Assembly (NCBI GenBank): GCA_003952965.2
Contig: CM025854.1
Location: 16,082,029 to 16,146,028 of the forward strand
DNA from: Morella rubra
Lineage: Eukaryota; Streptophyta; Magnoliopsida; Fagales; Myricaceae
Length of the DNA: 64,000 nucleotides
Reading direction: 5' to 3'
Of the stretch, positions 1-11,500 are shown piece by piece. A model generated the notes under the pieces. It was not told the DNA's origin. It did no database searches and was given only the letters and a program-made list of their open reading frames with translations. How positions within the stretch are numbered: the first letter of the stretch is position 1; every line of letters begins with the position of its first letter. The position numbers were made by a program, and so were the translations under genes.

Positions 1-732
1 TGCCTCAAATTCAACTCGATTTTCAGACCTTCTACTCTCACTCTGTTCCTCCCAACTCAGACACCCAGTATCAAAACCCAATTCAAATCGCATATCTGCT
101 GCCTCTTCACCGGCATTGTCGAAGAAGTGGGAGAAATCAAGCAATTGGGTATTGCTGAAAATGGCGGGTTCGATATGAGAATCGGTGCAAAGACTGTTCT
201 TGAAGGCGTAAAACTCGGTGATAGCATTGCCGTTAATGGTACCTGCCTCACCGTGACACAATTCGATACCCAACTGTCCGAATTCACCGTCGGTTTGGCG
301 CCAGAGACGCTGCGAAAGACGTCATTGATAGAGCTCGGACGGGGCTCGGTTGTGAATTTGGAGCGTGCAGTGCTGCCCACGAGCCGAATGGGTGGGCATT
401 TCGTGCAGGGACATGTGGATGGGACTGGGGAGATAGTGGCGAAGGACCCTGAGGGGGATTCCTTGTGGATTAAGGTAAGGGCGGGGAGGGACTTGTTGAG
501 ATATATAGTGCCCAAGGGGTTTATTGCAGTGGACGGAACGAGTTTGACGGTGGTGGATGTGTTTGATGAGGAGGACTGCTTTAATTTCATGTTGGTGGCC
601 TATACTCAGCAGAAGGTGGTGATTCCTTTGAAGAAAGTTGGGCAGAAAGTCAATTTAGAGGTGGATATATTAGGCAAGTATGTGGAGAGGCTCCTTAGTA
701 GTGGTTTTGTTGAATCTATTAGATCTTCGTGA
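1..732 (+). CDS. Riboflavin synthase, plastid form, 5' end missing
   Basis: Riboflavin synthase converts two 6,7-dimethyl-8-ribityllumazine molecules into riboflavin and a pyrimidinedione, the last step of vitamin B2 synthesis, which in plants takes place in plastids. Frame 1 is open from the first base to the TGA at 730-732 (243 codons). About 34 residues of basic, Ser/Thr-rich transit-peptide sequence precede the LFTGIVEEVGEI motif (from about 103) that opens the first beta-barrel. The second barrel of this internally repeated family begins at MGGHFVQGHVDGTGEI (about 388). The methionine is outside the window, so about 30 residues are probably missing compared with complete plant enzymes. 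No intron is seen in the visible part. The GTG near 127 lies inside the first barrel and is not the start. The family assignment is secure. Confidence 0.95.
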   Translation, partial: CLKFNSIFRPSTLTLFLPTQTPSIKTQFKSHICCLFTGIVEEVGEIKQLGIAENGGFDMRIGAKTVLEGVKLGDSIAVNGTCLTVTQFDTQLSEFTVGLAPETLRKTSLIELGRGSVVNLERAVLPTSRMGGHFVQGHVDGTGEIVAKDPEGDSLWIKVRAGRDLLRYIVPKGFIAVDGTSLTVVDVFDEEDCFNFMLVAYTQQKVVIPLKKVGQKVNLEVDILGKYVERLLSSGFVESIRSS

Positions 733-993
733 CAGAACAGGTACTCAATTGTGGTTTTGTTTCCGTTGATGTGTACTTCACTGTTACAGTGTAATGTACT
801 ACTAATGTTGTCATTGTTGAATAAGAAAGACTGGAATTTTGAAAGCTGTTTGTATTATCTTGGTTGATAATGAGATGTCAGATGATTGCTTCTCTTACCC
901 TGCAAGGATGTATATTCACTGGTAGATGGTATAAATGGCTCGTCGGGATAGGTTGTTATTTTAGACTTGTCTCATGTCTGGTATGATCATTGT

Positions 994-1215
994 GGTGTTT
1001 GTTTGTGGAAATTTTAGAGTGATAGAAATTTTGGGTATTGAGGTTGGTGAAAAAGTGAAGATATTTTATGAGAGTTGGTGAAAAAGTGAAGAGAGAGGAG
1101 ATTTGAATGAATATTATAATAAAAATGAATTATTTGAGGGAGAAAGATAGTTTATTTTATAATTATTTAATTTGGCCCGAAAATTTAGGTGCTGAAATTT
1201 TAAGAAACAAACGCC
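994..1215. repeat. MITE copy, related to 63526-63748
   Basis: This AT-rich block of about 222 bp has degenerate inverted ends (left GGTGTTTGTTTGTGGAAATTT; the right end read backwards begins GGCGTTTGTTTC). Its interior (GTGAAGATATTTTATG, GAATATTATAATAAAAA, TTTATTTTATAATTATTTAA) matches the block at 63526-63748 in order and spacing. Two copies of almost equal length in one window support a small non-autonomous DNA transposon. No clean target duplication was found, and the superfamily is unknown. It lies about 260 bp downstream of the riboflavin synthase stop. The bases between (733-993) look like 3' UTR and show nothing else. Confidence 0.6.
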
Positions 1216-1698
1216 CCACATGTAGACTGTACAGCGTAGCAGCAGTTTCCTTTGTTAAAGGAAATGTGTCTACATTTGGACCTTCTAGGCAAGATCAACT
1301 TTTGGTGTCAAAACGATGGATAACTTTGGTGCTTTGATGGCATTGGTATTGATAATAGAGGCACACTGTTCTACAATGAGCTGAATGTTAAGAGGCATGT
1401 GCAAGGGTTTCTACGGTTATGATTAAAGATGCATTATGTAGGTTTTGATACAAAGCTTAACTTAACTGAATTGTGCTTTAGCCGTTGCTTATTCTGAATT
1501 CTGATTTTTTACAATGTTCCTGGACCTCTGATCCAGTATTGGAAGCAATATGATTAAGAATATAAAATACTAGGCGGTGCTTTTGAAGGCATCAATTAGA
1601 TATTTTGCCACACACTGTTTCATATGCCCGCACCATACCCAGTAGTAGAAAATAAAACCAGTGATGATAATTGGTCCGACCTTATTGAGTAAGAAAAA

Positions 1699-2247
1699 GG
1701 CTTAATTAATCCAATAATCCTTGAGGTATGGTAGAATCTCAAACTTGATGGTTCTATTTTATCTTAAACTAGTCTCTGAGGAATCCTTCATGTCCTATAA
1801 TGGTCATTCTGTCAATTCTGCTGGCTCTATTAACGAAATAAATCTCATAGGACTAACGGGGACACATCACCACCGATCGTAAGCAGTCACGTGTTTCCAA
1901 TTCACTCAAATTGCCAAGTTGGAATGATTGGTATTGATTTAAAATCCACATCAAATTGTCTACGCCATTTGGACCTAAAACGCCAACTCATAACTCTATA
2001 TTGGACAGATTTTTTTGTTAAGACATTGCACCCTGAGTGTCTTGGAGCCATATAACTGCTTGTGATTGGTGGTAATGTGTCCTTGTTAGTCACATGAGAT
2101 TTATTCTGTTAAAGGGGTCAACCGAGTCGATAGAATGACTACTCTGAGACACAAAGGATTCCTCAAGAACTAGTTTAGGATGAAATAAACCTTAAGGATC
2201 AATTGGAGCTTCGGCTATACCCCAAAGACTAGCAGACTAATTAAGCA
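1699..2247. mobile_element. MULE-type MITE, 549 bp, long TIRs, 9-bp TSD
   Basis: A non-coding element with inverted repeats of about 180-200 bp. The left arm starts GGCTTAATTA and contains TTAAACTAGTCTCTGAGGAA. The right arm read backwards starts TGCTTAATTA and contains CCTAAACTAGTTCTTGAGGAA. It is flanked by a perfect 9-bp duplication, TAAGAAAAA, at 1690-1698 and 2248-2256. Long TIRs with 9-bp target duplications are typical of Mutator-like elements. The two arms differ at many positions, so the insertion is not recent, although the target duplication is intact. It has no coding capacity. Confidence 0.85.
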
Positions 2248-2256
2248 TAAGAAAAA

Positions 2257-5193
2257 CGACAAATGTTTGGTTTTGCGGACTATAGAAGTTTCTTGATAGC
2301 ATCAATGGAGATGAGAGGATGTTGACAACAAGGTGAAACTCTGGTTTGTTCCCTTAGTTTACCCTCTTCTGGTCTGTGGGGCATGATTCCTGGCTCTATT
2401 GGCTTACTGATGATCGTGTACCTTTTGCACTTAATTAGTTAATTATTTGGAAAAACTGTTGTTTTTGTACCTTCTGCAATTCCATGTCAACAGTTTCCCG
2501 CTTGAACGGTTTGACATGCCATATACAATTTTCTCGATGAAGTAAGAAAATGATCTGCATGATGACAGTTCAACTTATGAGGCAAACCTTATGAATCATT
2601 CAAACTTTAATCAAACCCAGATAATGCTTCTTGTGCAATTTTGCAGCAGAATGCGCCTAGAGTGACGCAGGTTCTGTGATTTCGATTAATTAACCTTATC
2701 TTCCATTAGCAAACAATATTTCAGGTGGAAATTGGGAATGAAAAGGAACACAGACACACACCCACTATCCCAAATGTGTTTTTTTTAACCTTCTATCTTT
2801 ATTTGCTTAACTTCTATCGTTAGCTGTTAAGTTTAAGGGAAAGGCCCTTTGGTTCACTTTGTGCTTCCTCCTTGACACGATTAAAGCTTTAAGAGCTCAT
2901 TCTGTTCTGATAATGAACTCCCAGACACCACAGTTTGTGTAAATTTTTGAAATAGAAATTATACTTAGCGATTCCCTCAGATAAAATTGACGAACTTATA
3001 CCCGACTGATAAATTGACATCTCAATATTCGCTGAGATTCTGCAAATCAGCATTGTTTCTTGTGTGTAGAACATCACGATGCCAGATTCATGCTTCAAAT
3101 GACTTTGCTCCTCCTCGTTTTGACCTCTTGAAGCAAATGTTTTTAACTATTTGTTTGTCAAGTTTCATGACAATCTTTATTTACTCTAAAGTCAGATTTG
3201 AATTATTTCGATCTTGGGTGTAATTCACTTTCAAAAATGGAGTTAGTAAATAGTCATGTCCAAAGCATCGTCGTGTAGTGCTTAATGGTAGTGAGTATGA
3301 TAGTTTTGACATTGGAAGAGTTCAAATTGAGGCGATATTTCACTTGCTTTGCAAACAATCGCGTTGTGGTTCGCCATTGCGCGAGGATTTGCTCTTTCAA
3401 TTTCTTGGCTTTCAGAATTGGTGGTTTTAAACTTTTTAAGTTTACGATTCTTCTTCTGTGGATCCAAACCCGCTCGTCTAAATTCTCATATCATGTTATT
3501 TGCTCATACATAAAATCCACTGCGATCATCTAAGAGCACATGATATCGTGTTACATACAAGTTTCAAACTAATATCATTGTTTTAACCTTCTATTTTCTT
3601 TCACTTATATAGAAGACAAAAAGAATGGAATTTCTAGCAGAGATTTAAAACTTGCACTCTGATATTTCAATTTTAATGCTAAAGAAATACAGAACTAGAG
3701 CTCGAAACTACGACCCATTTGTTTGGCTGCTTGAGTTTAATGTCTCTTTTTTTTCTTTTTTGGTGGATGAGTTTAATGTCTTTGGGCCCTAAGATCTTTG
3801 TGTAAATGGGTCCGATCCCACGAGTTGTGGTGTGTGAATAGGGTGATTATTGAATCAGTCTTTTGGAGAGGTTGAGGGGATGGAAGATGGTTGCTTAAAG
3901 TTTGACAGGTCTCTTTTCTGGTCTCTTTATCGTGTTCTCTTTTTTGTAAGCAAGCTTTCACACCATTCAAGAAAACTACAAGAGACTATTTATCGTGTTT
4001 ATTTTAGCAATGAAATAATCACATCTGAACTGACATAAGGCGAGCAAGTACGTGAACCTTGGCTTGGCACCCGCCATGTAACTGGTAATTATGGAAGATA
4101 TGCACACACTAAATAACAAATAAGCCTCTTGGGCCAAGGTGCTAGTTTATGGTTGGAAGGTCATCTTCTATGAACTTGTCGTACCAAGTTCGAATTATAT
4201 AGGTGTGAGTTTAATGTTCTTACAATTAGATAAGTTCTAGATTTATCACACACATTATGTGATCGATTTTGTACGCATTACTTTAAAAGATCTATTTTAT
4301 AAAACAGGTTTAGACCAAAAGAATATCTTCTAATAGCTTAAACTCAATAATAATACAATCTTGCTACCTTTCATATCTTCTGAAATTAGAAACATGAATA
4401 CATCTTTTGTGGGGCTGCTGTTTGATGTCAGTACGAAAATCTGGGTCCAAGATTTCCGCTACAAAGTGGACTCTGTGTCGAATATAACACAAAGGAAATA
4501 AAGATTAAATTGTCCACGACAACTTGGAGAGAAGGGAGAGATAAGCAACCCAAAATCAAGACAAGTCAACAATGCGACAAAGCTTTTAATTTATTGTTTC
4601 TTTTCTGGGGGGCATTTTGGGTTACCAAGTCAGAACTTTTAAGTACAAGAGTAGAAGACATTTTTTGTACAGTTTCTGTCACTCTCTTTCCCCAGTGCCA
4701 TTCTCCTTTTAATCGTTTCTTTTGGATATAGGAAATGCATTTGCTAGTTGCATTATAGGGGGTGGTCATCATGGTCGGCATCTTTCGTATCTTTTGTTTT
4801 GTTTTTGTCTCCTTCTTTTGTATCTTTTTTCCGCTTGGGTGATTACTTAACCCAATAGGAAATTAGGTCTGTCGGTTTTTATCTGCAGGAACGGAATGCG
4901 GGGACCTATTCCGGCCCCTTCCATTCCCTCTACAACGTAATCATTGCCATTACGTTGGCCTACAATCGATCCAAGCAACTGTATATTTAGCCTTTCAACC
5001 AACTGTCTTGACTCCGTCTTTTGGTCCTTTCCGAGTTCTCTCTTGTCAGACATCACATCATATGAAGCACGCTGCCCCCCATCTTTTGCCTGGAGCATCT
5101 GTCCTCGTCACAAATGCCATCTCGCGGGATTTCCATCGTGTCCGCCGTATATCTTAATAAACATAAAAAATTTATTTATATTATCTTTTTCTT
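2257..5193. other. Intergenic, no gene recognised
   Basis: About 2.9 kb without a coding region I can support. Open frames here are short and resemble no family I know. One weak signal is a SINE-like stretch at about 4136-4215: a TAGTTTATGGTTGG segment resembling an RNA polymerase III A box lies some 45 bp before AAGTTCGAATT, which resembles a B box. No tail or target duplication was found, so it is not listed separately. A short block at about 4944-5150 is less AT-rich than its surroundings but remains unexplained. Confidence 0.5.
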
Positions 5194-5202
5194 TATATTT
5201 TA

Positions 5203-5478
5203 GAATAAATGTTAAATTGGTCTATGCAGTATACGTAAAAATTGATTTAGTTCCTGTATTATCAAAATGATAAAATTAGTCTTCTTATTTACTTAATCGT
5301 TTGTCGATAGTTCACCTTTCTCATTCTGTTCACTATATCGCCGGAACAAAAACCATATAAGCCCTAAATGCCACATGTCTGCCACCTCTGCCACGTAAGC
5401 CATTGACTAGTCATGAAAAAAAAAAAAAATTGAGCTCACGAAATCCTTTGTAACCCTGGTGACCCACTGACCCCTTCT
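5203..5478 (+). repeat. MULE-1 left terminal inverted repeat
   Basis: It pairs with 11002-11270 over about 270 bp. Shared landmarks include ATCAAAATGATAAAATTAGT, CACTATATCGCCGGAACAAA, GCCACATGTCTGCCACCTCT, a poly-A run, and TGACCCACTGACCC at the inner edge. The outermost 60-100 bp are the most diverged and the middle is nearly identical. The arms look roughly 85% identical by eye. Confidence 0.9.
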
Positions 5479-5693
5479 GCACTTTTTCATCCCCACAAAA
5501 GAACATTTTCTCAAAAGCTTCCCACTTTTCCGTGGCCCTAGTCATACCCATTTTCTTCAAAATCTCCCTTTGACGTTGAAGCTTCTCCTCTGGTTCAGAG
5601 TTTCGTCTACCATCTTCTCTGGTTCGTGCCTTTTTTCCGTTCCCCCATCTTCTGGTATTGCACCCGATTCCAAGCATTCAACAACTAACAAAC

Positions 5694-6138
5694 ATGAAAT
5701 CATCTAGTTCGGTATCCTTTACTTCTGGCGTTGAGGCTCACTTCTGCAACTGTGACCTCCAAGCATCTCTGAAGACATCTTGGATGGAGAGAAATCCTGG
5801 AAGGAGGTTCTTTGGATGTCCAAGATATGGTACAAAATCGGTAAGTATACCTGTTCGATTAAATGTAAAGTGAAAAAAAAAACTCAACTCTCTTTCTTAC
5901 ACAACATTTTGTCCTCTGTTGACTGCACTACAGATGCCACCTCCGTGTGACTATTTTGCTTGGTATGACCCCCCTCTGCAAACGGGCAGTTGAGTTTTTT
6001 CCTGGTTTGATGAGAAAAATCAAGTTGTTGGAAGCTGAAGCTCTGAAGCGAAGACAGATTGAGAGAAAGCTGAGGATTTCGTTGGTTGTTTCATGGGTAT
6101 TTGCACTGGTTGCAGTTTGTGTGGCCTTGTGGTTTTAA
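5694..6138 (+). pseudogene. GRF-type zinc finger / membrane protein gene of MULE-1, one frameshift
   Basis: A two-exon gene. Exon 1 (5694-5840, 49 codons, phase 0) encodes a Ser-rich start, then a CNC pair and the PGRRFFGC segment of a GRF zinc finger. It ends at a GTAAGT donor. Exon 2 starts at 5934 after CACTACAG and supplies the rest of the finger (CDYFAW), then a charged helix rich in K, E and R, and a C-terminal hydrophobic helix (VVSWVFALVAVCVALWF) that looks like a membrane anchor. The finger and the tail lie in different frames, with the break in a six-C run at about 5971-5976. One base more or less there could be real decay or an assembly error. GRF fingers are nucleic-acid-binding modules in other proteins. 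Its function here is unknown. It faces the transposase gene tail to tail. Confidence 0.8.
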
Positions 6139-7141
6139 AAGTAGTTAGTTTATCCCTTTTATATATGTATGGTTGTTTCATGGCTTTTGAGCCGTTTTTG
6201 GGTTGTTGGTTTTCAATGTAACCTCATGTGTTGTTGGCTTTTGTAATGGCAGGATCATGTCTTCAATGTATGAATCGTGTGGTTGTTGTACTGCAAGGTT
6301 TAATGTATGGCTTTTGTTATGTATATGTATGGCTGTTTAATGGCTTGACTTTGTCACTTTGCCTACGTAATTTGATTCAAAAGAAAATACAAGAAGCTGT
6401 GAATTAGAAGAAGTGTTCATCGACAATAGCAGAGAACATTAAAGTAACAATGTTGATGATATAACATTGAAGAAACAGTCAACTAGGCACCAACATTTCG
6501 TTCAATTGAATTATCATTTCGTTTTCAGACCCATTCAAAAGCACATATTCTTAACTCCACCATTGACAAGATCTTTAACATTTTTCATATGGCAAATACT
6601 TTATGCTTCTGCCCATCTTTCCCACCTTCCCGAATTAGATGGATTTATCAAGCAGGCAAATTCCTTCATGTAACCCTTGTAGGTGTTTTACAACTCCTTC
6701 ATGTGAACCATTTCACAAACCTGTTTACAAGGGTTTACAATGAAACAACGAAAAGAACTTGTATTGTAGCCATAAACGGCTAAATTCATAAATACTTGAA
6801 TCCTTACATCCAAGAGAATCTATCTTCTATTCAGCACCATAAATGTTTACAAAAACATAGGAAATAAACATCCAAGTGTTTACATCATAGCATACCAAGT
6901 TCAATACCATAAGTGTTTACATCATCAACATTCAACCATTGAAATTCAGCACCATAACTGTGCACAACAAACTGCCAAATTCACCATCCAAAGTTCAAAA
7001 AACTGTCAACATCAACCTATCAAAAAAACTGCCAACGTCCAAACTACCAAATATAACTACCAATATCCAACCGTTCCAAAAAACAGCCAACATCCAACCC
7101 CATCACTTCTAATTGCCATACAAAAACAGTCTCAAAACATT
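6139..7141. other. MULE-1 inter-gene spacer
   Basis: About 1 kb between the convergent stops of the GRF gene and the transposase gene. It is AT-rich with no supported coding region. Between about 6830 and 7110 it contains imprecise short direct repeats of CCAA(A/C)ATCCAA- and ACAGCCAAC-like units, which look like simple-sequence expansion. It presumably holds both 3' UTRs and polyadenylation signals. Confidence 0.6.
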
Positions 7142-10100
7142 CTACATATTTTCACTACGACGTATTGGCGTCATTTTCTTCCTCGGTCTGTTTGCTGCGC
7201 ACTGGGTATGCCCTACAGGTGGTTGAGCAGCTACTGAATCCATAGGGGGATGAGGTGGAGTAGGACATGGTGGGTCCACTTCGGGCTGAGAAGTCCCAAC
7301 ATCCTACATTTACAAATTCATCAATTGACATAGACATATTCAGATATTCATAAATCATTAAAGTTGGCATAGCTTACCCCTGAAGTCTGTTGTGCCTTTT
7401 TCTTTGGGCATGTCCTGGTATTGTGACCAACCATCTTGCAGATTTTGCATGCATGATTATACCCTTGTCTTGTAACCTTGTAGGTCTCATCAGGCTCATC
7501 AAGTCCCCTTCGCCTTGCAACTCTAGGTCTGCCAGGTTGCCTCTATATTGGGGTGGCAATATAGTGTTATCGTCATCCTTTGGCCATTCATCGGGTCCAG
7601 GCATTGACTCGATTGGAAAGCGATACGCCTCTCTGAATGTATCCATATGATAACACCTACCACATTCAGATACAATGAAGTTAGTCCTTTTTATTTATAA
7701 AACTTTTTAACAACTAATAAAAAATTGATCCAACATTATACCTATGTATGAAGTCCTCGGGATTCTGCTTGTCAAAATAAATGGCAGCCACGGCGTGTGC
7801 ACATGGAATTCCATTTAACTGCCAGCGACCACAAGTACAAGTCTTTTCCGTCATATTAACCACTCTCCGTGCCTCGAAGTAGTGATCTACCTCGAACTTC
7901 CCAACAGATTTCCAATGGCAGATATAGTTTCTAGCGAGTCCTTGTTCGTCTCTAATTTCTTCAGAATTTTAGGACACCACTGGGTGGTGGCAGTGGCTGC
8001 TCCGGACCTCTTTGCTTCAAAACGCGTAAGAAGTTGTCGTCTTATCATATCAAACATTGTGAGGAGTGGTTTGTCTCTTGCATCCTTGATCCAAGAGTTG
8101 AAACTTTCAACCAAATTGTTTAACAACATATCGGACTTGCTTGTTGTCCTAAAAGCATGTCGTGACCAAGTTGCAGGGTCTATTTTGTCCAAATACTTGA
8201 ATGCCTCGGGTTCATCTTCTTTATCTCACCCATATGCCTATCAAATTGGTTCTTGTTTGGTGCCCTTGCAGCAGCCCAAAGTTCATCTTTGAATGCCTTT
8301 CCTTTGTAGCCCGCACTTTTAAAGTTTGCGTGCAAATGACGCACACAATGTCTATGCTCAGATTTAGGCGCTAGGATCTCGAATGCATCCAATAGACCCT
8401 ATAACATATAACACAATATTAATCAGTCCATGTCAATCAATGCACATAAATTCAATTAAACATAATTTTAAAATGTAAATAAACCATACCTTTTGTCGGT
8501 CAGACATAAACGTATATCCTTTGTAATCAAAAGGTCCAATATCGCTTTCCAATATGTCTAAGAACCAGCACCATGAATCCTTACACTCTGCCTCCACAAC
8601 GGCATAGGCAATTGGGAACAAATCTTCATTGCCATCCTTGCCAACTGCTGCCAACAACTGACCCCCATACCCAGCCTTTAAATGACAACCATCAACAGCT
8701 ACTATTGGCCTACAACCCGCCAAAAATCCCTTCTTACAAGCATCAAAGCAGATATACATTCTTTGGAAATGGTCACCGTCCTTTTTAATCTTAACAGTGC
8801 TTCCCGGATTCCACTTCCAAATGGCACGCCCGTAGTCCTTACAATGCGAGTAATGATCTTCGTGGTTCCCATTAATAATCCTAACTGCCTTTCTTTTTGC
8901 CTTGTAACATACTTGTTTGCTTACCCCAATGTTGAATTCTCGTCGAATCAACCCTTGTAATGCACTCAAAGACATTGTAGGAGTGTCACGTATGTTGGGA
9001 AGATAATACTTTGCAATCCAATCCACGTCCGCCTTTTTGTTATTGTAGTGGTTCCCGCAACTATGTCTCGAGGACATAGTCTTAATTTGCAAGGCCTTTC
9101 TATCATTTGTCCAGGCAGCATAGATCTTCCAATTACATGCTACACCCTTACACTCGGCCCGTACTCGAGTTTGTCATTCTTCTTGAATTTGTAGTCAAAG
9201 CTATTTTGTAGCGTATAGCTTAAGAGCAGCTTTGAACTCAGTAGTATCTCTAAATAAGAGCCCAGTCTTCAGCTGAATCTTGTGCTTCATGTCAGCACTT
9301 GGGGCAAACTCTGAGTATCTCCTCTTGGCTGGTGCTTCTTCATCATTCTCACTCCCAGATGCACTGATGAGAGTCTCACTTTCTACATCCACAGAGCCAA
9401 TGTCACTCCCACCGTTAACTTCCTCATCCCCAACACAAGTACCAAACCAGCTGGCACCTTTCATCGAACCCATCGCTTCCTTGTCAGCACCCTCAGAATA
9501 CAGATCAGTTTCTTCTTCAGACGTCAACTCAAAATCAGTTAACGGCACCTCCTCCTCTTCCATCTGATTATTTTCAGTACTACTTCCCCCCCTTCAGAAA
9601 CTGTTTTTTCTTCCCAACCCCTCATTATCCTCACTATTTTCACCCTTAAACCCAACAGCTTCATTATCACCACCATTGTCACCCTCAAACCCAGCCTCAA
9701 TACCACCCTCATACCCACCCTTGTTTCCAACGTCATTTGCAGCCTCATTTGCAACCTCATTACAACTATCATCATGCTGTCCAGAATCTTCAGCACCCAT
9801 CACACCCCCATCCGAATCCTCTGCAGGACATTGGCTTCGAATAAAGTCAATAACATCTTGTTCCGAAACTAAAGTTGGCACGTCAACACTGTGCTCAACA
9901 TAGACGTCAATGACTTGTGCATCCTCACTCTCTAGCCTCCACAGCAAGTCAATAACATCACCATCCGTCTTCAAAGAAGTAAACTGCTGATGAGGACTCT
10001 TACCACCCAGCTTATACCATAGCGTTGCAGACCCAAAATACCCTCTGTCACTCAAGCATGCATTGAAATCCAAAATGGTGATGTAGTCAGGATCCATGTC

Positions 10101-10202
10101 CCCAACTTCTTCCTTAGTCCCACCGACATAGTCTAAGGGTTCACCACCGAAAGACCCACCATGGTGGATAAAAACCTTTAGCAGCTTCATTCCTGCATGC
10201 AT
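7142..10202 (-). pseudogene. MULE-1 MuDR-type transposase gene, decayed
   Basis: It runs leftwards from about 10202. Order of parts: an N-terminal PB1-like region (LLKVFIHHGG...), an acidic linker, the MuDR DNA-binding region (about 9300-9050), the MULE catalytic domain (9092-8433) with the VDGCHL aspartate motif and a second acidic motif in FMSDRQ, an intron at 8399-8489, the CVRHLH region and the NNLVESFNSWIK segment, a SWIM zinc finger with CTCGRW and CAHAVAA (about 7850-7770), a C-terminal zinc knuckle (about 7480-7400), and a Pro-rich last exon (7303-7142). Damage: an in-frame stop at about 9594, single-base shifts at about 9205 and 9148 just before the catalytic domain, and more at about 8190 and 7905. 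The protein would cut and join element ends. This copy cannot make it intact. Confidence 0.85.
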
Positions 10203-11001
10203 GCGTGCAAAGGACGTGATAAGTGAATGTACAATCTGACCCTCTAAAACACAGGGGCAAAAACTAACTTATAGGGACTAAGTCAACAACTTCATATGGA
10301 AATGAATAGAATATTCTACGTTTAAGTTCTAACTGAAACGAGTACATGTCTTAGTTAGTTGGAATCTGAGCTGGATTTGGGACCACTATCAGACAGCCTT
10401 TAATAGTTAATAAAGTATGTATTTTTCAGGGACCACTTCGATAACACACTGACTTTAAAGGCATTTTCCAGAGCAGATTTTGGGACCACTTCAATAACAA
10501 CGCAATATGTATAAAAACCACAACCAAATCAGACAAAACAAACCAGCCGGCACTACAAAACAAAATCCATGTGAATACTTTCTCCTAGTACTAAAAGAAT
10601 GTCGGCAGAATCAATAACAAATCCAAAAATACTCCTATTTTCGTGTAGAAAGCAACTGCCAGCAACTATACTCCTATTTTCGTGAACAAAGCAACTGCTA
10701 GCAACTATAACACATACCTCAACTGTTTCGGCAGCTGCTACCCACTTGCAGAAAACGTTTCAAGTTGTAGAAAACACCACCACGAGTCACGCGAGGTGCA
10801 GAAAATGCGAATAGACGCTTCCAAAAATCTGGGCTTCCTTTGATTTGAGAAATAGAGTTAATCTTCAGTAGAAATTTAGGGCTAGGGCTAGGGATGCTTG
10901 CAGAAGGAGATATGTTGTTCAATGAGAGGATTTGGGGATTTTCTTCAAGGGAAAATAAGTTAGGGTTCGAATGAATGAGGTCCCACTAGTGGGATAAGGG
11001 T

Positions 11002-11270
11002 CAGTGGGTCACATGGGTTACAAAGGATTTCGTGAGCTCGGTTTTTTTTTTTTTTCATGACTAGTCAATGGCTTACGTGGCAGAGGTGGCAGACATGTGG
11101 CATTTAGGGCTTACGTGGTTTTTGTTCCGGCGATATAGTGAACGGAATGGGGAGGGAGGACCATCGGCAAACGAGTGAGTGAATAAGGGGACTAATTTTA
11201 TCATTTTGGTAACACAGGGACTAAATCGATTTTTGCATATACCACAGGGACAAATTTAGCATTTATCTCT
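11002..11270 (-). repeat. MULE-1 right terminal inverted repeat
   Basis: Inverted partner of 5203-5478 with the same landmarks in reverse order. Its outer end (read inward: GAGATAAATGCTAAATTTG) is followed by the likely target duplication at 11271-11279. Confidence 0.9.
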
Positions 11271-11431
11271 TATATTTTTATTAACCCCAATAAAACTTTA
11301 ATATTTTTTAATATCTTTTAAACATACTTTAAAATTTTTTAATACATTTTTACAAAATGGAATATAACTCTTATATATCTTAATTTTCATAACATCGTAA
11401 AAAAAAAATTAAAAATTCCTAAATGCAAACA

Positions 11432-11445
11432 TGCGCGCGCGCGCG

Positions 11446-11500
<55 letters not shown>
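11432..11500. repeat. Compound microsatellite (GC)n(CA)n(TA)n then poly-T
   Basis: An alternating purine-pyrimidine run passing from GC through CA to TA steps over about 55 bp, followed by a T tract. The GC/CA part could adopt left-handed DNA and the TA part could extrude a cruciform. It lies 160 bp outside the right end of MULE-1 and has no evident function. Confidence 0.95.

Larger units (their letters stand above)
5203..11270. mobile_element. MULE-1: two-gene Mutator-like DNA transposon, 6.07 kb
   Basis: A complete but inactive-looking Mutator-like element. It has TIRs of about 270 bp (5203-5478 and 11002-11270) and a likely 9-bp target duplication matching at 8 of 9 bases (TATATTTTA at 5194-5202, TATATTTTT at 11271-11279). 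Inside are two genes in tail-to-tail orientation: a GRF-zinc-finger gene at 5694-6138 (+) and a MuDR-type transposase gene at 10202-7142 (-), with about 1 kb between their stops. The transposase has one stop and several frameshifts, so the copy is not autonomous. The TIR-proximal regions (5479-5693 and 10203-11001) are non-coding and probably hold the two promoters. Established knowledge: plant MULEs have long TIRs and 9-bp duplications. Inference: the GRF gene belongs to the element. Confidence 0.9.

Noticed and set aside
57-590. Long minus-strand open frame opposite riboflavin synthase.
   Set aside because: It mirrors a real gene on the other strand and has no recognisable domains.
4847-5270. 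Overlapping open frames on both strands before MULE-1.
   Set aside because: Neither has recognisable domains, splice context or codon evidence. Only the base composition is unusual.
11432-11500. Considered a CRISPR-like or satellite structure.
   Set aside because: It is a simple compound dinucleotide microsatellite.
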